Source: Gonapodya prolifera JEL478
Lineage: Eukaryota; Monoblepharomycota; Monoblepharidomycetes; Monoblepharidales; Gonapodyaceae
Length of the DNA stretch: 12,883 nt
Direction of reading: 5' to 3'
Assembly (NCBI GenBank): GCA_001574975.1
Contig: KQ965854.1
Location: 1-12,883, forward strand
Part shown: in pieces, positions 1-9,000 of the stretch
Layout of the letters: each line of letters opens with the position of its first letter
Position numbering within the stretch: the stretch's first letter is position 1
Position numbers and translations under genes: made by a program
The notes under the pieces: generated by a model
What the model was told of the DNA's origin: nothing
What the model saw: the letters and a program-made list of their open reading frames with translations, nothing else
Databases searched by the model: none

Positions 1-114
1 GGGGGCGGGAGGATAGTCGTTCAGTACCATGACATGCGAAGCATCGCACAAGCGGAAAGGCATCTCGCATACCGTGGCCCGAAAACCGTCGGTCACCTCC
101 AGCCTCCAACTCAC

Positions 115-781
115 CTGAGCAAGTTATACTTTTCGGTCATGTGCTTGTTGAGCTCGGCGATGCTTGCGTTCAACCTGTCACCACCATCCAAGACAATTAC
201 TCATCAATGTACCCCCCCACAAAACACAAACAGCAAACCCACTTCACCAACGACATCCGCCCGACCATGTACTTGGGCAACGCGGCGTATTCGCGCTCCG
301 TCACGTCGGGGACGAGCGCGGGGCCGGATTTGGCCTTTCGGCCCGACCCAACGGTGGGTTCCTGGCCCTTGGCCCGCGTCTGCGTCTGCGTCTGGTCCTG
401 TCCCCCCGGACCCCGACCCGCACCACCCCCGGCCGCCCCAACACCCCTCGCCCTCGCAACCCCAAACCCAGCCACCCTCCTCTCCTCACTCGCCGTCTTG
501 ACGCCTTCCCCATCCCCTCCAAACACCCTCCCCGCCAAGCCCTCCATCGCGGCCGCCTGTGCCGCCAGGGCCTCCAGCTGGGCCACGAGTGGGGTCACGG
601 CGGTCGCGACGCGTGTTGCGTGGGCGTGTGCGGAGGCGAGGAGGTCCAGGATCGCGGCCGAGGAGTCGCCGCCTGCCGTTGGGGAGCCGGCCGAGGAAGA
701 GGAGTGCGCAAGGAGGTGCAGCCGTAGGGCGTAGGAGTGCGCGGTAGAAGCGATGAATGGGTTTGCGTGCGATGGCGACAT
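115..781 (-). CDS. SKA1: Ska1-like kinetochore/microtubule-binding protein, 5' part (partial at window edge)
   Basis: Ska1 is the microtubule-binding subunit of the Ska complex, which couples outer kinetochores to spindle microtubules in mitosis. Predicted exons are 781-243 and 174-115, joined by a 68-bp intron (donor GTGGGT, acceptor GACAG). The last visible codon is split by a GTGAGT donor at 114, so the rest of the gene lies outside the window. The first ATG in the frame is at 781; the frame is open further upstream but without an ATG. Residues 1-90 are Ala-rich and helical, as expected for the trimerising N-terminus. A Gly/Gln/Thr-rich linker with a QTQTQT run follows. From about residue 157 the sequence enters the start of the winged-helix microtubule-binding domain: VTEREYAALPKYMVGRMS, then VKLNASIAELNKHM and EKYNLL. 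This matches the animal Ska1 pattern (PxYMxxRLTxxQINxxIxEINK...KYKIL). The family call rests on that motif from memory, and the intron was chosen because it restores it exactly. Confidence 0.8.
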
Positions 782-1269
782 CGGTGTGGAATCGGGGGAG
801 AAATGAGGTGGTTTGGTGTGGAGTTTTGGGGCCACGGGTGGTCGTGCACGGGCCTGGCGCTCAACCAGCACCTCGCGACGGTATTGATGAGCAATGGCGT
901 CGTATGGAGATCTCCACGCTCACTGCGTCGCTTTTGAAGTCGTCGTCCAGCACGTGATATCCGTAAACTCGTCGTGCTCCGAGCTCCAACCGCCCGGATC
1001 GCTACATTCCGCACACTCACGCAAATACATTCCTCATTCCTCCATTACAAACACAATCCCTCCATTACAAAAATCACCGTACTGACCGACGCGATACCGC
1101 CACCTTGAATACGTTAAGGCACTCACATGGTGCACCCTCGATCACCCTTTACCTCATCATACCATCACGCCCCAATCTCCAACGCATTCCCACACCCATC
1201 CCACTCTCGCTCACTCACCATCTCCACCATCTTTACTATTCCCATACGCCCTGCTTCCGCCTCGTTTTG
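782..1269. promoter_or_regulatory. Divergent intergenic region between SKA1 and the first coiled-coil gene
   Basis: About 490 bp separate the SKA1 ATG (minus strand) from the plus-strand ATG at 1270, so both promoters must lie here. A palindromic CACGTG (E-box type) is at 951-956. A 13-bp direct repeat is at 1039-1071, and C/T-rich tracts run from about 1140 to 1265, as is common just upstream of fungal start codons. No convincing TATA box or extra gene was seen. Open frames here are short or GTG/CTG-started and show no family signal. Confidence 0.45.
1039..1071. repeat. Two direct copies of CCTCCATTACAAA, 20 bp apart
   Basis: The 13-mer CCTCCATTACAAA occurs at 1039-1051 and again at 1059-1071, with a 7-bp spacer (start-to-start 20 bp, about two helical turns). 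It lies inside the divergent promoter region. It could be a paired transcription-factor site or a chance short repeat; the sequence alone does not decide. Confidence 0.5.
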
Positions 1270-2097
1270 ATGCATCGCCTCTCATCTTCTTCACCATCAG
1301 GTGCCCGGATGCAGGGACTGGATGCGGATCCCGTCTCCCTCAAGCCGCCCGTCTCCCCGCATATCGAGCCTGCAGGTCCCTCACGTCGGAGCTTAGTTCA
1401 CTTCTCTTCCAAAGTGAGACACCCGTGCTCTTACCGCGAGTGCGAGTGCGAACTCACCGTAACGCTCTTCCCTAGGCTCCGACACTCCACCTGTACTACC
1501 CCCGCAGCGAATCCGTCACCGACAGCGACGCGCCCACTCCGCAATTCAAGCGGCTTGACGTCAGCGCCCTCAATTGGCAAAGTGGAGGAGGGTCGACCGA
1601 GACGCTCGTGGACGAGAATTCCACATCTGCGGCTGTCGTCGTTGTCGGCGGCGGCGGCGGCGGCGGTGGGAGTTCGTCACGACTTGCTGAGCCTCCTAAA
1701 GTCGCAGTGACTGGGACGCGTGGTACTAGTGCACCGCGTGGTACTGCGACATCGCAAGGACTGAACGACCCATCTCGAGACGACATCTCTGGTACGTAAC
1801 TCCCGTCTCGACCTAGAAATCTTCGCCTTCTCTGATACGAAACACAACGCCATTTACCTCCCGACAGCACCCGACACCTCCCTCTCCGACCTCCTCGCCC
1901 TGCTCACCCTGGCACGCGCATCCGTGTCCGACTGGCGCGCACACGTGCGCGACGAGTGCGCCGGGTTGCGAGACCAGATCCAGTCGCTTGCAAGGACGGA
2001 GGAGAGGAAGATTGCGTGTGTGGAGGAGAGGATTGGGGCGGTGGGAACGCGGGTGAGGTCGAGTGACACAGTTGCGGTTGGTGGCAACAAGGGTTAG
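1270..2097 (+). CDS. Small hypothetical protein with C-terminal coiled coil (paralogue A of a tandem pair)
   Basis: I do not recognise a named family. Predicted exons are 1270-1413, 1476-1791 and 1868-2097, giving 690 nt and 229 residues. Introns are 1414-1475 (GTGAGA...CTAG) and 1792-1867 (GTACGT...ACAG). The frame is consistent across both junctions and ends at TAG 2095-2097. The start could also be the in-frame ATG at 1309. The first two thirds are low in structure: Ser/Pro-rich, then a segment ending KRLDVSALNWQSGGGSTET, then a Val and Gly run encoded by a GGC repeat. Exon 3 encodes a charged helical stretch (ARASVSDWRAHVRDEC ... EERKIACVEERIGAV) with coiled-coil spacing. That stretch aligns without gaps to the downstream gene, with an intron of the same phase just before it. 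It is transcribed divergently from SKA1. A role in coiled-coil assembly is inference only. Confidence 0.6.
1646..1670 (+). repeat. GGC trinucleotide run coding for poly-glycine
   Basis: A (CGG/GGC)n microsatellite with a short GTGGG end lies in exon 2 of the first coiled-coil gene. In the predicted frame it gives about eight glycines after four valines. Such a run can change length between strains. Confidence 0.8.
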
Positions 2098-2399
2098 CGA
2101 GCCGTGACGGACGGCGGGCCCCGGAAGTCCGAATGTACATAGCATTAACTCGCAGAAAACAAACATACCATCAATGCTAAGCTGCCAAACTGTCGATCAG
2201 TCCAATCGGGAAAGACCACCACCGAGTGCGCGATCGGTGTCGTGTGAACCAGCGATACGAACAACGATGTCATTTGAGACCAAGGTCGTATCATCCCCCC
2301 TGAATTCTATCACTTCCCACGAATCTGAGTCATTCCACGATCGCGGATCTGGGATCAATTACGTTTGCGAATGAGGTGTCGTGAGATCCCATCTTCGCA
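2098..2399. other. Intergenic spacer between the two coiled-coil genes
   Basis: About 300 bp hold the 3' UTR and terminator of the first coiled-coil gene and the promoter of the second. I saw no clear polyadenylation signal, TATA box, repeat or conserved coding segment. Short open frames at 2174-2374 have no recognisable content. Confidence 0.4.
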
Positions 2400-3060
2400 A
2401 TGACAAACATGGATCAACTCCACACCCGAAGCGCCAAGAGCATCCCCGCATCCCAGCCGGTACGTACATCGACAGCTGTCTTACCTCGCCTTCTCCAAGG
2501 TTGGCTCTCATCGATGGGGCCGGGCCGAAATGGATCCGCAGGGTTTGGACATTGTCATCTTTCGCGGAAAATCATCCGCATCCAGCACCACTACCACTTC
2601 GGTCGGACTGTTGATGGCGGTGCAATCGACGTCATACAGAAATGCGACCTTCATGAGCGAGATCAACGAATCGGAGTCCTAACCCCATGAGGAGACGTAC
2701 CCCAAGGCGCAGTTGCGAACCACAAAGCACGGAAACATTGCATCCGCAAATCGTGGGTAAACTCGTCGCGATCTACATGTCTCATATCTTACGACCCACC
2801 CCAATTCACCGTTTGAAGAGGGAATTGCTCAGTTCCCAGGCATCGACGAGCTCGAACATGCACGACAACAAATCACAGAGTGGAAAGCACAGCTGGCCAA
2901 GGACTGCAAAAACACCAAAACGTTTCTGGAGGCGTCTGCGGCGAGGGAAGATGTGAGACTGCGGAAGTTGGAGGAGAGATTGGCGAGGGTAAGGCAGGCG
3001 CTTGAAAAAGCAGTGAGGCGGGGGGAGTCAATGTACGACGCCGTTGGGGTTGCAACATCA
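2400..3060 (+). CDS. Hypothetical coiled-coil protein (paralogue B of a tandem pair); 3' end undetermined
   Basis: I do not recognise a named family. The best manual model starts at ATG 2400 and uses exons 2400-2459, 2542 to about 2675, about 2728-2756, and 2819 onward. The first intron (GTACGT...CGCAG) and the third (2757-2818, GTAAAC...GAAG) are reasonable; the middle one has a weak GTCCTA donor. An early segment reads GLDIVIFRGKSSASSTTTT and resembles RLDVSALNWQSGGGSTET of the upstream gene. The last exon encodes GIDELEHARQQITEWKAQ, then LAKDC and LRKLEERLARVRQALEKAV, a strong coiled coil. It aligns without gaps to the upstream protein. No stop follows until 3540, inside antisense TFB1 coding sequence, so the true end probably depends on a further intron near 3030 or on a donor at 2989 (GTAAGG). 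The given end is approximate. Conservative substitutions suggest a functional copy rather than a decayed one. Confidence 0.45.
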
Positions 3061-3351
3061 ATTTACAATTGTACACGATTATCTTCATATGCATTATGGT
3101 TCTACCTCACAAATGCACCCCATTGTCGGAGATATTCAAGCGTTCGGGCGCACTGCAGCTGCAGCACCTCTCGCCGAAACACAATATTACTCCGCTACAA
3201 TTGCACTAGCACACGCTTCGGTCACATTAAATCTGCAAATGATACATGTGTGATAAAAAGCTCGAAAGGTAGCAGCAACCAATTGAAGCAAAGTTTCTTT
3301 GTTGTATTAAAATTATGGAAAATTATACACGATCCCAATTATAGCGTTACT
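3061..3351. other. Convergent 3' region between the second coiled-coil gene and TFB1
   Basis: This AT-richer stretch (for example 3290-3345) lies between two genes pointing at each other and should hold both 3' UTRs and polyadenylation sites. Both strands have A/T-rich elements (TATTAAAATTATGG near 3305; AATTATACACG near 3330). I see no further gene; the open plus-strand frame here has no protein-like composition. Confidence 0.4.
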
Positions 3352-5718
3352 TTACCTCACCACTTGAAGGGCATAGCGGACTGCCTCTTTCACACCCCCG
3401 ACTCGCGCCGCCTTCCCGCCGATAGACCTCTCCGCGATCTCCAGTTCTCGCATTTTGCCCTCCAGCCAGCTCGCATACTTTTGCAACCGACTTCTATTCG
3501 CCGTGCCGCTCTGCTGCACCGTCCAAAAGGATCGGAGTAGCTCTGTGGTGGACGATACGAGAGCCGTCACCGAAGGTGGAATTGGCGCATTCATGCGAGA
3601 TGAGGGTGGCGGTTGTAGTGTGGCTTACACTTGAGCCACTACTGAGGAAGGGTCGTTCATACGTGATAAAGTCTGCGGAAAGAGAAGAGCAAATACCGTC
3701 AGACCGAGAAGTGGGGTTGTTATGACCAAGCGTTTTCACCCGTGTAAGGTCTGCGTCCCACATCCTGATCTCGGCGACAAATGGTTCCAGTTTCTCGGGG
3801 GTAACCTTATGGGGACAAGGGAGATATTTTCGACACAAAAGCCTCACGGGCCGGGGGGATTCGGAGCTCACAGTGGCCTTCTTCGGCTGTTCTGCCCTTC
3901 CTTCAAAGTATCGTCCGATGTCCTTCACATTCAGTGGCTGTCGTTGGTCCGGAGCTGGCACCTCTAGATCAAGAGCTTCTTGCGCTTGGTGTGCAAGAGT
4001 TCGGCGCTGATCACAACGATTCGTTGGTCAACGAGGGCACAGTCGCTTGCGCGTGACACGACCTACCCTTTGCGTCTCCTCAAGATCTTGTGTTGGTGGT
4101 ACTTTCCTTCGTTCGTGAGCTTTTATCCTGGAGGTTGAACGACGTGTTCGTTATATTCACAGCTTGGCGGCAGCACAAGGCGTGCTTCTCACACTGCTTC
4201 TTCTATTACAAGACTTGAATGTTTGTTTAGCCGGCACATAAGTTCGTGCGAGGTTTTAACTCGACCAGGTTTCTGGGTGAAGTCATTCGGCATTTCCAGG
4301 TTCTGTTGAGGCCCGAGAGTTTCATTCACGTGACTGTGGAGAGACAAGTGCATCACAGACCTGGACGTGATCTTCGTCTGTCGCCTCCAAATCGAGGAAA
4401 GAATCAACCGGGCTCGGGGTATTGACACCAATTGGTGAAAGGTTTGTCTACGTTCCGAGCAAAACATCACCGAAAGACCAAGATGGCATGTGGCGCACTC
4501 AAAGAACCTTCTCTCTTTGTCAGGGCCTGAAACATGGGGTCCTTCTTTCCCAGTGCTGCTGCACTCGATGGGGAGTCAGGAACAGTAAAACTGGGGTTCT
4601 TAATCTCCTCGCAATAGAGATAATATGTGTACCAAAACTCAGAGGCCTTGATTTGCTGCACATTCCACATCCATCAGAAAAGGAACACAAGGATTTCGCT
4701 CGTCAATCGTTCGCCTCACCTGCCTCGTCGTGACGTGATCGTTATACAGCTCGAGAACTCGTGGTTCCATCCGGAAGATTTGGTCGATTTGATCAGGTGT
4801 CAAAGCAACGCTGAACGTTCGGTCCGGAATATCGATGGTTGGGAAGTGCTCGGTCAGCATAAGCGAAGTTCGACTGGCGCATCTTCAGGACTTGGGCACA
4901 AACGAGAGCCTATGGACACAACATCTTCGTGTGAGCCGCGCAGACCCCGTGATGCTCGAACGTGAAAGAACCTTGCGTGGTTCACAAAAATCGTCATCTA
5001 GTATTTGCTTCGTTCCGACAAGGTCCTGGTGGAGCTTCGCCAATGCGATGTTCTCTTTGAGTGGCTGAAGACGCGCGGCCCTCTCGTCCTCAGAAAGTGG
5101 CGCTCGTCCGGTGTTTCGATTTGTGGTGGTGGGTCTCATTCCAGGTTGCATTCCTGGCGCCGGGAGAGTCGCGGGAGGGGGCGACGGTAGATTCAGAGGA
5201 GTGTCGACGCGGGGCCGCTTAGCGTTCGCATCTGTGTGCCCAGTTGAGCTTGGTTTGGTGGTTGACTCCACTTAACATCTTACACAATTCCTTCTCGCGA
5301 CCTCTTTATTGACACGGATGATTCATTCGACACCACTGGGGACGGTTTATCTCGGCTGGCAGCAATAGGCGTCCTTCACAACGTCTCGACCATGCTTAGC
5401 AGTCGGTCCATTGAATATGAAGTCTATAGGCTTGTCAAACCCCACAGCTGGATCAAGTACTAGTCGAAGAATCTTTTCGGGATTTTTTTTGACCTGTTGA
5501 TCTGCGGGAAGCGATGGGGCGGCGAGAAGAAGGGTAACAGTCCAACACCTCTTTGGTGAGACCATCAACCGCGGTTTGCTTGAACAAGGTCACCCACTCG
5601 TAGTGCTTCTTAGTGGAAGCAGCATCTGGTCCGCAAGACGTCCATCAATAGGCGTCCACCGTATCAGGTCACTTGTGAGTTCCAATGTTCCTGGCTTTTG
5701 TTGCAATCCGCTGAGCAT
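3352..5718 (-). CDS. TFB1: TFIIH core subunit Tfb1/p62 (PH-like, two BSD domains, C-terminal helical region)
   Basis: Tfb1/p62 is a structural TFIIH subunit needed for transcription initiation and nucleotide-excision repair; its PH domain binds activators and repair proteins. Signs in order on the minus strand: PH start PGTLELTSDLIRWTPIDG (exon 5718-5598); QQVKKNPEKILRLVLDP ... FNGPTAKHGRDVVKD (from 5501); a Pro-rich linker; BSD1 LAKLHQDLVGTKQILDDDF (about 4985); BSD2 LTPDQIDQIFRMEPRVLELY, then SEFWYTYYLY (exon ends 4720, next starts 4646); DLEATDEDH (about 4370); NLEMPNDFTQKPGRVKTS and LNKHSSLVIEEA (4302-4195); DIGRYFEGR (exon from 4006); VTPEKLEPFVAEIRMWDADL; and the C-terminal helices VSSTTELLRSFW ... 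to TAA at 3352-3354. Order and spacing match human and yeast p62. Several internal splice sites are unresolved. BSD1 shows FC where FW is usual, and the frame after RDVVKD needs an unidentified junction. The ATG at 5718 is the simplest start; ATG 5940 spliced to 5713 is an alternative. Confidence 0.85.
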
Positions 5719-5813
5719 TCAAGGAGAACACCGGGTGAGCGGGGTCTAACATATGCAAGGGGTGGATCAGACGACGACGAGGAGCCGTTGTTGGGTGGAA
5801 AGGCGGAATACAT
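5664..5813 (-). promoter_or_regulatory. Possible upstream ORF overlapping the TFB1 start, out of frame
   Basis: An ATG at 5813 opens a 49-codon frame (MYSAFPPNNGSSSSSDPP ...) that ends at 5664, inside TFB1 exon 1 but in another frame. If the TFB1 transcript starts upstream of 5813, this uORF would precede and overlap the main start and could reduce its translation. It may instead lie upstream of the transcription start or inside a 5' intron. Confidence 0.3.
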
Positions 5814-6021
5814 AATAATTTTATTGGAAGTTCGTTCTGTCTTCGCAAATCCACAAATCCTGTCCAAAAAGGTATAGCCGTGGAAGATCCAAAAGACAAA
5901 AAAAGCTCTAGTGGTACTTTGAAGGAGGTAATTCGTTCATAATCACAATTGATGGGGTAACCCGAAAATACAGTTGAAAACTAAATGCTCGACCAAATCT
6001 AATACTGTGGTACTTGAAGTT
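5719..6021. other. Intergenic region between the PARP-E2 gene end and TFB1 start
   Basis: Both flanking genes are on the minus strand. About 300 bp must contain the 3' end of the PARP-E2 transcript and the TFB1 promoter. On the minus strand there is a T-rich tract (a run of seven T near 5905) followed by the candidate uORF. ATG 5940 opens a short frame with a possible phase-2 GT donor (near 5926) that would splice in phase to TFB1 at 5713. No other gene was seen. Confidence 0.4.
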
Positions 6022-9000
6022 TTACTTGCCGAAGTAAGTTCTCCAATTGGCAGGGACCTAATGACATGTTACTCGACACAGCAACTATGCCAGGAACAAA
6101 ACAAAGGTCTTACCGCCCACCCATGCATCCCTGCAACGCGAACATATGCCTCCATCGCTTCAAACGGGGAGTATGATTCCCTCCACCGCGTCGGATGTAC
6201 CCTCGCAGGTGGGTGTGGTGCGGTTAAGGCCATGCGCACCTGGGATCAAAATGACATTGAATTTCGTCAATCTTAGTATCAAGAAAACTTACCTGGAGGA
6301 GGGCACTCTCGATTGTGTACGATGGAAGCCACCCGGAAGTGGTGAGCAAGTCCATACTATCGAGGTAACAAAAGGGTAAAATGTGCTTCGCAGTCTCACC
6401 AAACGAAAGGCTTTACCAAATCGATCCACCAGCAGTAACGTGTCCTAAAGTTTGTGCATGAGACAAAGCTCATAGCAATGATATACAGTCCAATCTCACC
6501 TCCACCCCCTTCTATGTGCTGTAACATTCGCGGTTTCCTGTGAAACAACGGTCGTCAAGGTTCCGCGGTCAGGAAGACAAAATGTTGACCTACACAACAC
6601 GAATGTACGGTGGTGCAATCGGGTATTCCGGGGAAAAGCGCACTTCTAACGTGACACCCTCGTTGCTCAGGTTGAATTTGGCGAGATCCTGGATCCCACA
6701 AAACGGTTAGTATTCTATCGCTCTGGAGTGCCAGGAAACTCACCTTAGCCAGCGGTAGGCTTGGGTCGAACTCAACAATATGGACAACCCATTGATAGAG
6801 ATTTCGTATATCAGACATGTCCAGCCTCCAACCCCGATCCCTTTCAGGTGTCTCCTCCATGGTTCGCTTGATTCGCATCAACTCCTTTTGAAGCGCCTTG
6901 GTAGCGGTTGGCGAAGCATACTCAGGTGGATCCATGAGTGCAAGTTGTTCAAGTGTATCACCCTCGTCGTTCTTTTCGGAAGAAATTTTCGGTCGCTTGG
7001 GATCGTGAACATTGATCTCAATGTCATCATCAGAATATCCTTCACCACCATACTACAGATGCGGGTCTTGAAAGGAAAGTAGACGAAACTTTAGCATGCA
7101 GACTTACATAGTCTTCTNGTCATCATCAGAATATCCTTCACCACCATACTACAGATGCGGGTCTTGAAAGGAAAGTAGACGAAACTTTAGCATGCAGACT
7201 TACATAGTCTTCTTCCTCTTCTTCTTCGTCGTCGGAGCTAACAACATGCACTTCGTCGTCGTTTGAGTGCAATCTCTTTAGAGGTCGATTCACTGGCTCC
7301 GATATCCGGAGTGAGTGTAGTTCATCGAATAGGCTTGGAGGTAATGTTTCGTTAAGTAATTCCGAACTTGCAAACCTCGTGACATGGCGTTCCGGAATCT
7401 AATGATCAAAAGTATGAGCGCTGAGGGATGTCGTACAACGACGATATACTCACCTGGACAGAGATATTGGAAGCCTCCGCCGTTGGATAATACTTGGCAT
7501 CCTGCTGCAGATACCTCACTCCTTCCACTCGAGGCCTTGCTTTGCCAGATCGTTCCTGATCCGTCACGCGAAGGAGTAGGTAGCGCGTTTGCACCCAAGA
7601 CGTTGTTCCGACCACGAGATGGGGCGTCACCGACACGAACTTGTCCGGTGCATTGACAATCTAGAATCAACGTTGTGATGGTCACATTCTAGAAACTCCA
7701 AAAGATGTAGCTACCTCGTTCAAACTCATCACATGCGCAATTTTTAGCGAGCTGTTTGGCCAGAAGCTGCTTTGATAATTGATGTTTGCATACCCTTGGC
7801 TTGTACCGAGCTGATGGCTGTGGTAAATGCCGTTCCCAAAAGCGCGTCCGTGAAGAACATTGTTAAAATGAAGTCCAGTGCGAATAATGCTGTGCCAGTT
7901 CCGTAGCGGACTGCCATGATATGCTGGCAAAAGCAACGTTTAATGATCGGAATTCAGCAACGGCAGGATGTAATTCTCACCGTATATCGACTGAGGGGTC
8001 TTTCCAACCATTGACCACTCCTTCACAAATTGCTCTTCCTTTTCCAAACTTCCCATGACCATTTTAAATTGGATGTACTTGTCGCTTATTCCAGCAAGGA
8101 GCTCAGCGGGATCCGTGAGCTCTCTAAAGTACGCGCGATTAGATGCGATGATCCATCGAAGCAAGGGGTATAGCAAAAGATCGATGTCATCAAGCATCCC
8201 CTTCAAAGATGGTGTGGTGGTGCGAAGTTGGGACTGTACATTTGCAGGTGGTTCTTCTATCGGAGGGGGCGGGGCAGCGTCTTCCATCATTTCGTCCTCT
8301 TGAATTTCATCTGCTTCTGGCTCTGGCGGTACATTCTCCGATAAGAACAGCTCCGTTGCAGGACCTCCAGTCATCCCATGCTTTACTAAATAGAGCACGA
8401 GGTCGTACAATCGGGGTAACTTGTCCAACGCAATGCGAACACGGTCATTCTTGTCCTTGGTCGCCTGTACCGTAGCAGAGTCTACGGCAGGGGCAGCAAG
8501 ATTCTGTGCCCCAGTAACACTTGTTTGAGTGTTTGCTGTTGCTGGGGAGAAGTGTGCCACGGCAGGAAATCCATACTTTATGGTGCGAGAGATGGTATAG
8601 TCGAGGCGGACACCAGTGACATCAAGGGGAACCTTTGGTTCTCGTGTCATTGGTGACAAGATGACTTTTGCGTCTGTTGAAATGGATCCCACAGTAACGG
8701 TATACGTCGTTCCTTGATGCACTGTTTACATCAACGTTACGATTTTCGTTTCATTTCAAGGATTGCACCAGCCCCTGAAACTCACCGAATGACAATTTGT
8801 CCCCAGGTGATAACCTCTGTCCCCTTGGTGTGTCTTCCCCAGACATCCATCTCGTGCCTTCACCAACAATGACATTTGCATTTTTGTCCCACCAGGTTAT
8901 CTGTCCCGATCCCTTGAACTGGAGGGTCTTCTCTCCTTCCAGTCCATCTGGAAAAGGGTCCATACCGATCGAAACATTTCTCCCATAACCGTACGTTTGA

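Noticed and set aside
141-734. Plus-strand open frames over the SKA1 region
   Set aside because: They are GC-rich antisense shadows with Pro/Arg/Ala-rich translations; the minus strand carries the recognisable Ska1 motif.
2953-3540. Long plus-strand open frame running past the second coiled-coil gene into the TFB1 3' end
   Set aside because: Only its first part (to about 3025) has coiled-coil composition. The rest is AT-rich or antisense to clear TFB1 coding sequence and shows no family signal, so the open frame is probably chance.
7023-7213. A true tandem duplication creating an extra exon
   Set aside because: The copies are 100% identical, abut an N, and break the frame if both are used. 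An assembly join explains all of this better.
8055-8475. Plus-strand open frames of 82 and 88 codons
   Set aside because: They lie entirely opposite the 741-nt exon 10 of the PARP-E2 gene and look like shadows.
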